From: Mesorhizobium_K quangtriensis
GTDB taxonomy: Bacteria; Pseudomonadota; Alphaproteobacteria; Rhizobiales; Rhizobiaceae
DNA length: 64,000 bases
Direction: 5' to 3'
Assembly (NCBI RefSeq): GCF_040081925.1
Contig: NZ_JBEBMF010000002.1
Location: forward strand, 806,001 to 870,000
A model generated the notes under the pieces. That model had not been told where the DNA came from and did not search any database. It saw only the letters and a list, made by a program, of their open reading frames with translations. Both the position numbers and the translations under genes were made by a program. Positions 1-8,228 of the stretch are shown piece by piece (the stretch's first letter is position 1; every line of letters begins with the position of its first letter).

Positions 1-180
1 GGCTTCGGCTCCATCGCCTATGTGTTCCTGTTCTCCGCCCTGACCATCGGAGGGGAAAGCGCGGCGCGCCGGATCGGCGTCCCGAGCTTCTACTCTCTAG
101 TGATCGTAGCCATCCTGCTGGTCACGCTGGGCCTCGCCGAATATCTCGACAAACGTCATCAGGAGCGCGCCCGGCGCTGA
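1..180 (+). CDS. ABC transporter permease, BMP/nucleoside type, C-terminal part
   Basis: Frame 1 is open from the first base to a TGA and gives about 59 residues, the C-terminal end of a protein that starts outside the window. It has a hydrophobic stretch (SLVIVAILLVTLGLAEYL) followed by a short basic tail (KRHQERARR), as at the end of an inner-membrane permease. The next gene starts 17 bases downstream and is a BMP-family permease. Such permeases come in pairs, which is the main reason for naming this fragment. The match within the fragment itself is weak because so little is left. Confidence 0.6.
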   Translation, partial: GFGSIAYVFLFSALTIGGESAARRIGVPSFYSLVIVAILLVTLGLAEYLDKRHQERARR

Positions 181-197
181 CCGGCTGCGAAAAGCGC

Positions 198-1130
198 ATG
201 GCCCTGTTCACGCAAAGCTTCATCATCACCCTGTTTCTCGGGGCGATCGCGGCTGGGATCCCGTTGCTTCTTGCCGGCCTCGGCGAACAGTTGTCGGAGA
301 AGACGGGTGTACTGAACATCGGCTTGGAAGGCATGATGCTTTTCGGTGCCTACACCGGCTTCCTCGTCGCCTGGTCCAGTGGCAGCCTTGCCTTGGGATT
401 TGTTGCCGGTGCGGCGGGCGGAATGTTGGTCGCCGCGCTGATGGCTCTGCTTTGCGTACGGCTAGGGCTCAACCAGATCGTCATCGGCATCGCGCTGACG
501 CTCGCGGCGGAAGGATTGACCGCGCTCCTTCATTTCGTCCAATTCTCACGGACCTACCCGCGCCTGGACGGCGTCCCGACATGGCCAATCTGGCCGTTGT
601 CGGAAATCCCCTTCGTAGGGCCAATCCTGTTCGACAACAACGTTGTCTTCTATCTCGCTATCGTCCTCGTCGCCGTCTTCGCATGGGTCTACCGGCAGAC
701 AAATCTGGGCATCGCGCTGCAGGCCGCGGGCGACAAACCTGCGGCGCTCGATGCCGCCGGCGTCGATGTAACGAACACCCGAACGACGGCTGTCCTCGTG
801 ACGGGCGCGCTTGCGGGACTTGGCGGCGCCTACATGTCGATCGTAGTCGCCGGCGTGTTCGTTCCTTTCATGACACACGGCAACGGCTTCATCGCTATCG
901 TGCTCGCAATGCTGGCGCGCGGCCGCCCACTATGGGTCCTCGGCGGAGCGTTGCTTTTCGGTGGATCGCTGTCGATGACGACGGCGCTTCAGGTCGCCGG
1001 AGTCGACATACCGACGGACGTCATCCAGATGCTGCCATTTGCCATGGTGATGATCGTGCTGCTGGTCGCAGGCCGAAAGGCCGCCCTGCCCCAGGCGCTT
1101 GGCGAAAGCTTCGTCCGCGGCTCACGATAG
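198..1130 (+). CDS. ABC transporter permease, BMP-type (nucleoside/YufQ-like)
   Basis: A 310-residue inner-membrane protein with eight or more hydrophobic segments. The N-terminal stretch EKTGVLNIGLEGMMLFGA is the hallmark of permeases that work with BmpA-type lipoproteins importing nucleosides and related compounds. The conserved GLNQIVIGIALT and GNGFIAIVLAMLARGRPLW segments also fit that family. It is the second permease of a pair; the first ends 17 bases upstream, and the ATPase and binding protein would lie before the window. A decayed amidase follows, suggesting the transporter once served an amide or purine-derived substrate. The exact substrate cannot be read from the sequence. Confidence 0.9.
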   Translation: MALFTQSFIITLFLGAIAAGIPLLLAGLGEQLSEKTGVLNIGLEGMMLFGAYTGFLVAWSSGSLALGFVAGAAGGMLVAALMALLCVRLGLNQIVIGIALTLAAEGLTALLHFVQFSRTYPRLDGVPTWPIWPLSEIPFVGPILFDNNVVFYLAIVLVAVFAWVYRQTNLGIALQAAGDKPAALDAAGVDVTNTRTTAVLVTGALAGLGGAYMSIVVAGVFVPFMTHGNGFIAIVLAMLARGRPLWVLGGALLFGGSLSMTTALQVAGVDIPTDVIQMLPFAMVMIVLLVAGRKAALPQALGESFVRGSR

Positions 1131-1184
1131 CTTCACTCACCAAAGTTCCAGAGGCGAACTCTATTCCGGCAACTTTCGCATTCG

Positions 1185-1417
1185 GTGTCGTCTCGGCCGT
1201 CGAGTTCTACGCTGCAAGCACGGTACGCACACAGTTCGCGGCGGCCGCTAGGGTATTCGATACCTACGACGCTCTCGTCATGCCCAGCGCGCAGCTTTTC
1301 CCTTTCGACATCGAACTGCACTGGCCGCAGACGGTAGCCGGCCGTCAAATGACGGCGTTGCTCGTGATCTCGAACTGGACTGGAACACCCGTCTTGCGCC
1401 GGAGCACAGTTCGGTAG
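1185..1417 (+). pseudogene. Amidase remnant (C-terminal fragment)
   Basis: The reading frame here encodes FDTYDALVMPSAQLFPFD followed by a WPxxxAGRQM-like stretch. This closely resembles the C-terminal third of amidase-signature enzymes, where YDxLVxPSAQxFPFD and HWPxxIAGRxM precede the HRWMEVV segment. The homology stops right after GRQM. There is no start codon of its own, no upstream Ser-Ser-Lys catalytic region and no continuation. What remains is a decayed fragment left beside the ABC permeases. The following 230 bases up to the epimerase gene are AT-richer and show no further gene. Confidence 0.55.
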
Positions 1418-1648
1418 TTTTGCACCTAGGAGCATCACACGGCCGACTAACCGGGCTGACTGGAGTGGTGTTCGAAGGGCCCAAGCCATTGCCCCAGCTG
1501 CTGAATTGCCACCGGAGCGGGCGCAACCCGTTTGGCGTGAAATTAACCATGCATTAACTCTAAAGTTGCAGCGCTGTGGAAAATATTGCTTCCTGTATGC
1601 GGGGCGAAGGTCCGCAGTACGCGGCCTTCCAAAATGAGTGGGTGAGTA

Positions 1649-2695
1649 ATGCGTAACCGTGTAACGCCGCGTGCGGAGCGTTGCCTGGTGGCCGGGGGCG
1701 CCGGCTTCATTGGCAGCAACTTGATAAGAGCCCTGCTTTCCAAGGGCATGATCGTAGACTGCGTGGACGACCTTACAACCGGACGTCAAAGCAACATCGC
1801 CGAGTTCAGGCGTAATCCCGCTTTCCGCTTCATCAAGCTTGATGTGGCGAACGCGCAAGGGTGTTCCCGCCTGCTGCGCAGGCACTATTCCCAAGTCTAT
1901 CATCTCGCCTGTCCGACTGGTGTGCCGAATATCGAAATCCTCGGCGAGGAGATGCTGTTGTCTTCCTCGACGGGCACCTACAACCTCCTGAAGGTGGCAC
2001 GGCGAAGCGGCGCGCAGTTCCTGTTCACCAGCACGGCCGAGGCCTACGGCGATCCGGAGATCTTTCCGCAGGCGGAATCCTACGCGGGCAATGTCGACCC
2101 CGTTGGCCCCCGCAGTGCGTATGAAGAGGCAAAGCGCTTCGGCGAGGCGATGACCCGATACTACGGCCGCAAGCACGGCTTAGACGTCCGGATCGTGCGC
2201 ATCTTCAACACCTATGGCCCGGGGATGTCGCCCAACGACCAGCGCGTCATACCGCAGATGATCGGCAACCTGATCAATGGCGAACCTGTCCCGATCTATG
2301 GCGATGGTTCGCAGACGCGCACGTTCCTGCACGTCAATGATCTCGTCGCCGGCCTGCAGACGGTCATGGAGCGTGGCACGAACGGCGAAGTCTACAACAT
2401 CGGTGGCAGCAAGCAGATCACCATCAAGGCGCTGTTCGATGCGGTCAAGAAAGCGACGGGTCTCAGTGGTACCGCGGCGTTCCAGGACCACTTCATCTCC
2501 GACCATCGGGGACGCTGGCCAGACACCTCAAAGGTCGAAAAGCTTGGCTGGCGGCAGAAGATTAGCCTGGATCAGGGCCTGCGGGAAATCCATGCGGAAT
2601 TCCTGTCGACGATGGAGCTACGGCGCCGTGTCGAGAAAGGCGTCGTCGCCTCGCTCGGCAAATCCCGCAACCAGAGTACTCTGGCGCGTCCATGA
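1649..2695 (+). CDS. NAD-dependent epimerase/dehydratase, UDP-glucuronate decarboxylase (UDP-xylose synthase)-like
   Basis: A 348-residue extended SDR sugar-nucleotide enzyme. The N-terminal GGAGFIGSNL (about residues 16-25) is the NAD-binding glycine motif, and SAYEEAKRFGE supplies the Tyr-x-x-x-Lys pair near residue 157. The stretches YGDPEIFPQ and GNVDPVGPRSAYEE and the RIFNTYGP motif are those of UDP-glucuronate decarboxylases, which make UDP-xylose from UDP-glucuronate in the cytoplasm. The HLACP segment also fits. The stop overlaps the start of the glycosyltransferase gene, so the two are co-transcribed. A related 4-epimerase activity cannot be excluded from sequence alone. Confidence 0.85.
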   Translation: MRNRVTPRAERCLVAGGAGFIGSNLIRALLSKGMIVDCVDDLTTGRQSNIAEFRRNPAFRFIKLDVANAQGCSRLLRRHYSQVYHLACPTGVPNIEILGEEMLLSSSTGTYNLLKVARRSGAQFLFTSTAEAYGDPEIFPQAESYAGNVDPVGPRSAYEEAKRFGEAMTRYYGRKHGLDVRIVRIFNTYGPGMSPNDQRVIPQMIGNLINGEPVPIYGDGSQTRTFLHVNDLVAGLQTVMERGTNGEVYNIGGSKQITIKALFDAVKKATGLSGTAAFQDHFISDHRGRWPDTSKVEKLGWRQKISLDQGLREIHAEFLSTMELRRRVEKGVVASLGKSRNQSTLARP

Positions 2696-3966
2696 ACCTC
2701 CATCTCGAAAGCAGCTGGTGGCTTCTGCCACCGCTGATGGCTTTTCTCGGCGTCAGCATCACGTTCTGGTGCATTGTCGGCCTTTGCCGCTTTTGCTGGG
2801 AGCACCTCCTGTCGCCGCGATCCCGTGCCGCCTCGATGACAGTCGAGGACGTCGCGGTCGTTATCCCGGCGCACAATGAGGAGGTTGCACTTCCCAAGTG
2901 CCTCGCGGCTCTGACCGCCATCGTTCCGGCCTCGCAGATACATGTCGCTAGCGACGGATCGAAGGACCGGACCGTGGAAATTGCCCGCGCGGCAGGTTGC
3001 AAGGTGCTGGACATCCAGCCGAACGGCGGAAAGGCAAAGGCCCTGGCAACCGCTATCGAGGCGTTCGAACTCTGTGACAGATACAAGGCGGTGCTGATCC
3101 AGGACGCCGATTCCGAAATCGATCCAGATTATCTGTACTACGCGCTTCCACTTTTTGAAGATCCACGCAATGTCGTGGTCGCCGGTCATGTCCTTTCACG
3201 CTGGCGCAAGCAGTTCTGGCCAAGCCTCGACATGCTTTATGCAGCCTATCGGACCAGGCTCTACCGTCTGCTGCAGTACGCCTTCCAATATGGACAGACA
3301 TGGCGATTCACGAATGTCAGCTATATCGCGCCTGGCTTCGCCAGCATGTATCGCGCCTCCGTCCTGAAACACATCGATGTCACCGCGCCGGGCCTGGTGA
3401 TCGAGGATTTCAACATGACCTTCGAGGTGCAGCGCAAGAGGCTTGGGCGGGTTGCCTACACGCCAGCGGCGCGGTGTTCCTCCGAGGATCCCTTCACGCT
3501 CAACGACTACCGGAAGCAGGTTCAGCGCTGGTATCTTGGATTCTGGCAGACGGTCCGCCGGCACGGGATATGGCCGGGCATGTTCTGGCTATCGCTTAGC
3601 GCGCTTCTGATCGAACTGCTGACGGTGTCGGCCCTCGTACTGGCGCTTCCGGTTCTAGTGATCCTGCATTTCGCAATCGACCTGAATATGCCTGCGTTCT
3701 CCATCACCGGCATGTATATCGAGATGACGTCGCCGTTGCAGCTTGCCGCCCTTTTCCTGGCCACCGATTACGCGCTTACAATCGTGGTCAGCGTAATCGA
3801 GCGACGTCCGAGCATGCTGGTCTACGGCCTGCTGTTCCCGTTGGTGCGGGTGCTCGATGCAGCGCTTTTTTGGCGTGCCCTGACCCTGTCATTCGTTGCC
3901 AAGTCGGATGGTCGTTGGGTCAGCCCGCAGCGATATCAAGGCAACTTAACACCGGCCGGCGCATAG
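2692..3966 (+). CDS. Processive family-2 glycosyltransferase (polysaccharide synthase-like)
   Basis: A 424-residue membrane glycosyltransferase. There is an N-terminal membrane segment, then a GT-A domain with IPAHNEE, SDGSKDRT, the metal-binding QDADSEID near residue 136, a catalytic VIEDFNM near 236 and QVQRW near 275. Hydrophobic segments follow. The D,D,D,QxxRW pattern marks processive synthases of the cellulose/hyaluronan/PNAG type that polymerise and export a chain across the inner membrane. The start codon overlaps the stop of the UDP-xylose-synthase-like gene (ATGA), tying polymerase and precursor supply together. No PilZ domain is visible, so any c-di-GMP control would need another protein. 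Confidence 0.88.
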   Translation: MNLHLESSWWLLPPLMAFLGVSITFWCIVGLCRFCWEHLLSPRSRAASMTVEDVAVVIPAHNEEVALPKCLAALTAIVPASQIHVASDGSKDRTVEIARAAGCKVLDIQPNGGKAKALATAIEAFELCDRYKAVLIQDADSEIDPDYLYYALPLFEDPRNVVVAGHVLSRWRKQFWPSLDMLYAAYRTRLYRLLQYAFQYGQTWRFTNVSYIAPGFASMYRASVLKHIDVTAPGLVIEDFNMTFEVQRKRLGRVAYTPAARCSSEDPFTLNDYRKQVQRWYLGFWQTVRRHGIWPGMFWLSLSALLIELLTVSALVLALPVLVILHFAIDLNMPAFSITGMYIEMTSPLQLAALFLATDYALTIVVSVIERRPSMLVYGLLFPLVRVLDAALFWRALTLSFVAKSDGRWVSPQRYQGNLTPAGA

Positions 3967-3991
3967 CCGGCCACAGCGATCGGAGCTTGTC

Positions 3992-6799
3992 ATGAATCTT
4001 ACCCGACGCAGTTTACTCCTGGGTGCCCTCGGCGTTTCGGCCGTCCCTCTCCTAGGGGCGGCGGCCGCACGCGCAAGTAATCTCGCTTGCCCGCTGTTGC
4101 TGATGGTCAACGGTCTCGAACCCTCGACCGATCCGATCAGGGTAGAGACGCTGGCCGCGCCGTTCCAGATTCGTGGGATTGCGGTAACACTGACCATCGC
4201 ACCCTACGACGGTGATGGGACGCCTCTCGACTACGATTCCGAGATGGCGCAACACCTCAGGTCTCTGATCCGGGAAAATCGCACGGACCTCGAAATCGGG
4301 CTCCACGTCGACACGCTCGGATCTGAGGACCCATACTTCCAACTGCGGGAGATAAGCACTGCGCAGGCGCTGTTTTCGAAGGCCGTCAATGAGTACGAGC
4401 GATACAAATCGAAAGCTGTCGTAACGGCATACACGCTGACGACAACATCGCCGCTTCTGCAGGTTCAAGACGGAGCGTCGATGCGTGCTGCAGGCATCCG
4501 CTCGATCGTCCGTCTTCCGGCGGGCGGAAAGAACAAGGGTGACTTACATGCCGACGCGGGTGGCTACTGGGTCGCGGAGAACGGCCTCGTAAATATCATC
4601 GGGTTGCCGTCCAGCAGTGCCAGGTCAAATCCAAAGCGGGTGCCCGACCCGCGAAGCATTGCCAGCGGGGTCAAAAAGTTGACCGCGGCGTCGAACCCTA
4701 TCGTCATCGACCTGCCATATGCGACGCTCGCAAATCTAAGCAATGGCGACCTTGCGAAATACGCGACGGATCTTGCCGATGCGCTCGTGCAACAAATTGA
4801 GTCGGATAAGGTGAGGTCGGTCATTCCGGTCGATCTCCACCGCGACAGCGTGCCCGACCGCCATCGCTATGTGGCGATTCGTGTCGACGATCTCCGAATC
4901 GACTCGAACACTGATCCCTTACAGATGGCATTCTCGGAAAATCTGCTTGGACAGGGCTATCCTGTTACCGAGGCCATAATTCCCGGACCCACAGGACAAG
5001 TGGTGACCGAGGACAAGGACGTGCTGGCCTATCTCCAGCGCATGCGGAAATTTCCGCGATATGATGTCGCTACCCATGGCTGGGCGCATACCTCGTCGGA
5101 GCTTGCCGGCAACACATTGGAAAAAAACCGGCTGCTGGTCCGCGATGGCGTCTTCGAACTGGCAAGCGCCACAGGCAGCGTCCCGGTTTCCTACATTCCG
5201 CCGAACAACGCGTTCGACGAAAACGCTCTGATTGCCCTTTCGGCCGTGGGCACTTCGATCATAAGCGCCGAGAAGGGAGACTTCCGCTGGTTCTCTGGCC
5301 TCGATGAGCGCGGCCTGCTGCATGCGTCAAACACCATAATGTTTGAAAAGTCGTGGGAAGGCGACTACCCCTACCACGACACCCAAACAGTTCTGGACAT
5401 GATCGGAGACCGCAACGACGCTGTCTTCAGCATCCATGTGAATACTGCCAATACCCCGCAGAAGCAGCGTCAGATTCAAGATGTGCTTTCTGCCCTGTCA
5501 CAATCCAAGGCGACGACGCTAGTCAATTTCGGCGAGTACCGTAAGGCGGTTCTGCCGCCTCTCGAAAGCTATGACCGCATTCGCAGCGCTCGGGCTAATG
5601 TGTCCATAAGCGATTGGCGGCCGCGCCGACTGGGAGATCGTGACAGGGACCAACTCCAGAAGGACGCGGAACTGGCATGGCGTTACTTCGATTGGGGAAC
5701 GGCAACCTACAACGGCATCGCGCCCGGTACGTCGTGGATGGAAGGCGACCAGCAGCAGGGGTATCCCTTTGCCACCATGTGGGATGTCGCCAGCACGATC
5801 ATGGCGACGGTCTCCGCGAAGCGCCTGGGGCTGATCGATGCAGCATCGATGGAAGAACGGTGCTCGCGCATCGTGGAATTCCTCGGCGAGCAAAATTTCC
5901 ACTACGCCGGCGTCAACTTGCCACCTGCGGAACGCAGGCTGACCAAGCAGGCCGGTGAGCGCCAGGGCTTCGATTCGGCGGATACGGGCCGCCTGCTGAT
6001 CGCGTTGAAAGTTCTCGACATCGAGACGAGCGGAAGCCTGCCGATCGACAAGCTCGTCGGTCGATGGGGTTTCCACAAGATCCTCGTAAACGGAGAAATG
6101 CATCTCGTAAGCGCGAGAGGGCGGCGCAGCTCGGTTCATGCGAACAGCTACGCCAACTACGCATCAAAGGGCTACCAGCTCTGGGGTTTCGAGACCGCAC
6201 CTGTTTTCGGTGAGCGAAATCCACTCGACAACATGGACGATGCAATCACGGAACTCGGCGAGATTGCGGCGCGTGGTCGTATCGGGACCGAACCTCACCT
6301 GACCGAGGAGATCGAACTCGGTGGATCGGCACATGGCCGGTTCACCGCGGACATCCTCCTTGATGCCCAGATGCGCCGATATGCCGAGACCGGTGTTCTG
6401 ACGGCTGTTTCTGAAGGGCCTGTGGATTTCGCTCCATACTTTACCTATCAGGGCTACCAGGTCACGCCTGCGGGCGGCGATTTCGTCGTCGATGCTCCCA
6501 CGTCCAAGCAGGCTCACCAGGCGGCCCGGCGAGCAGAAGGACTGCGCATGGTCAGCAGCAAGGCTGCCTTCCTCTGGTACGCATGCCGGCCGGGTACGTA
6601 CAGCCAGAAGCTCATCGACCATATTCGTGCTTCCGGAACGTTGCCCGGAATTGGCTTCTCCTCCGGGGTAGGGGAGATCAGCCAATCAGCCATCCGCATT
6701 GCGGACGTCAACACGAACGGAATCATCCTCGAAAGCATCTCCTACGTGCTTTCTGAGGAAACGCCGTTCCTCGGGTCGAACCCGACATCGGGGATTTGA
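3992..6799 (+). CDS. Secreted polysaccharide deacetylase-like / DUF3131 protein
   Basis: A 935-residue exported protein. The N-terminus MNLTRRSLLLGALGVSAVP looks like a twin-arginine or Sec signal ending near AAARAS. Residues about 30-290 look like a degenerate deacetylase-type barrel. Residues about 290-500 carry NodB-like motifs: VDDLR near 297 (catalytic Asp pair) and THGWAH near 361 (metal-binding H-x3-H). Residues about 550-930 match the DUF3131 helical domain (WRYFDWGT, WDVASTIMATVSAKRLGLID, GRLLIALKVLD). It lies 25 bases after the synthase gene. The likely role is periplasmic or surface modification of the polymer made by that synthase. Catalytic activity is inferred, not shown. Confidence 0.75.
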   Translation: MNLTRRSLLLGALGVSAVPLLGAAAARASNLACPLLLMVNGLEPSTDPIRVETLAAPFQIRGIAVTLTIAPYDGDGTPLDYDSEMAQHLRSLIRENRTDLEIGLHVDTLGSEDPYFQLREISTAQALFSKAVNEYERYKSKAVVTAYTLTTTSPLLQVQDGASMRAAGIRSIVRLPAGGKNKGDLHADAGGYWVAENGLVNIIGLPSSSARSNPKRVPDPRSIASGVKKLTAASNPIVIDLPYATLANLSNGDLAKYATDLADALVQQIESDKVRSVIPVDLHRDSVPDRHRYVAIRVDDLRIDSNTDPLQMAFSENLLGQGYPVTEAIIPGPTGQVVTEDKDVLAYLQRMRKFPRYDVATHGWAHTSSELAGNTLEKNRLLVRDGVFELASATGSVPVSYIPPNNAFDENALIALSAVGTSIISAEKGDFRWFSGLDERGLLHASNTIMFEKSWEGDYPYHDTQTVLDMIGDRNDAVFSIHVNTANTPQKQRQIQDVLSALSQSKATTLVNFGEYRKAVLPPLESYDRIRSARANVSISDWRPRRLGDRDRDQLQKDAELAWRYFDWGTATYNGIAPGTSWMEGDQQQGYPFATMWDVASTIMATVSAKRLGLIDAASMEERCSRIVEFLGEQNFHYAGVNLPPAERRLTKQAGERQGFDSADTGRLLIALKVLDIETSGSLPIDKLVGRWGFHKILVNGEMHLVSARGRRSSVHANSYANYASKGYQLWGFETAPVFGERNPLDNMDDAITELGEIAARGRIGTEPHLTEEIELGGSAHGRFTADILLDAQMRRYAETGVLTAVSEGPVDFAPYFTYQGYQVTPAGGDFVVDAPTSKQAHQAARRAEGLRMVSSKAAFLWYACRPGTYSQKLIDHIRASGTLPGIGFSSGVGEISQSAIRIADVNTNGIILESISYVLSEETPFLGSNPTSGI

Positions 6800-6879
6800 A
6801 CGCAGAAGCGGCATCGAGCCGCCAACCACCAAGCAGACGCCATTAACAACAAGCAAAGAGTACAGGGTAAGGAACGGAA

Positions 6880-8226
6880 ATGTTGATCGCTGAACAGTCG
6901 CGAGCATCTTCACTTTTCTCCAGGCTGGAGACACGGACAGCAACGATAGGCATCGTCGGGATGGGGTATGTCGGCCTTCCCCTTGCGTCGACGGCGGCCC
7001 GCGCCGGATTCAAGGTGATAGGCTTTGATGTCGACAGGACCAAAGTAGAAAAGCTGAACGCAGGCCGGTCTTATATCGACGCAGTGCGTGATGACGCGCT
7101 GCAGAATCACATTGCGGAAGATCGCTTCCAGGCCACCTGTGACTTTGGGCTGTTCGAAGAGTGCGACGTGATTGCAATCTGTGTCCCGACGCCGCTGACC
7201 AAGCAGCGCGAGCCCGATCTTTCCTTCGTCGAGGACACGACAAGGGCAATCGCGACGCACCTGCGGAAGAACCAGTTGGTCGTTCTGGAATCGACGACCT
7301 ATCCCGGGACGACTGACGAGATCATGAAGCCGATCCTCGAAGCCACCGGCCTGCGCTCCGGCCGCGATTTCTTCCTCGGCTATTCCCCCGAGCGGGAGGA
7401 TCCGGGAAGTGCCGGATTCGAGACGTCAACCATTCCCAAGGTCGTTGCCGGCGACGGACCCGTCGCAGCCAAGCTTGTCGCTGAATTCTACGGCGCGATC
7501 GTCCAGACCGTCGTCCCGGTGTCGAGCATCAAGGTCGCCGAGGTCGTGAAGCTGACCGAGAACATCTTCAGGGCCGTCAACATCGCCTTGGTCAACGAAC
7601 TCAAGGTGATCTACGACGCCATGGGTATCGATGTCTGGGAAGTGATTGACGCGGCGAAGACGAAGCCATTCGGCTATATGCCCTTCTATCCCGGCCCTGG
7701 CCTCGGCGGTCACTGCATCCCGATCGACCCGTTCTATCTCACCTGGAAGTCCCGTGAATTCGAGGTTTCGACCCGGTTCATCGAACTCGCCGGCGAGATC
7801 AACGTTTCGATGCCGCATTATGTTCTGGGCAAGTTGACGGATGCCCTCGACAAGCGCCTCGGGTTGCCACTTAGCCAGGCGTCCATCCTCGTTGTCGGCG
7901 TCGCCTACAAGAAGAACGTGTCCGATGTGCGTGAAAGCCCGGCGCTCAAGCTTATCGAACTGCTGGAGACCCGAGCCGCCGACATCGCCTACCACGACCC
8001 GCACGTGGCCCGCATTCCGAAGACCCGAAAGCACCAGACGCTGGCGGGCAAGGACTGCATCCGTCTGTCGCGTGACTCGATTGCGGCCTATGACGCGGTT
8101 GTCATCGTGACCGACCACGACGATGTCGACTATGGCCTGCTCGCGAACCACTCGCGACTGATCATCGACACGCGCAATGCCATGCAGCGTGCCAACATCG
8201 TCTGCGACAGGGTCGTGAAGGCGTAA
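6880..8226 (+). CDS. Nucleotide sugar dehydrogenase (UDP-N-acetylglucosamine/UDP-hexose 6-dehydrogenase, WbpA-like)
   Basis: A 448-residue cytoplasmic UDP-sugar 6-dehydrogenase that oxidises a UDP-hexose or UDP-N-acetylhexosamine to the uronic acid with two NAD. The NAD site is IVGMGYVGLPLA near residue 26. The active-site cysteine lies in GGHCIPIDPFYLTWKS near residue 277. SPEREDPG is typical of the WbpA/WecC branch rather than the classical UDP-glucose dehydrogenase branch. It is 80 bases downstream of the DUF3131 gene in the same direction and probably supplies an acidic precursor for the polysaccharide. Whether its product feeds the neighbouring UDP-xylose-synthase-like enzyme is unproven. 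A hairpin just after the stop may end the transcript. Confidence 0.9.
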   Translation: MLIAEQSRASSLFSRLETRTATIGIVGMGYVGLPLASTAARAGFKVIGFDVDRTKVEKLNAGRSYIDAVRDDALQNHIAEDRFQATCDFGLFEECDVIAICVPTPLTKQREPDLSFVEDTTRAIATHLRKNQLVVLESTTYPGTTDEIMKPILEATGLRSGRDFFLGYSPEREDPGSAGFETSTIPKVVAGDGPVAAKLVAEFYGAIVQTVVPVSSIKVAEVVKLTENIFRAVNIALVNELKVIYDAMGIDVWEVIDAAKTKPFGYMPFYPGPGLGGHCIPIDPFYLTWKSREFEVSTRFIELAGEINVSMPHYVLGKLTDALDKRLGLPLSQASILVVGVAYKKNVSDVRESPALKLIELLETRAADIAYHDPHVARIPKTRKHQTLAGKDCIRLSRDSIAAYDAVVIVTDHDDVDYGLLANHSRLIIDTRNAMQRANIVCDRVVKA

Positions 8227-8228
8227 GC

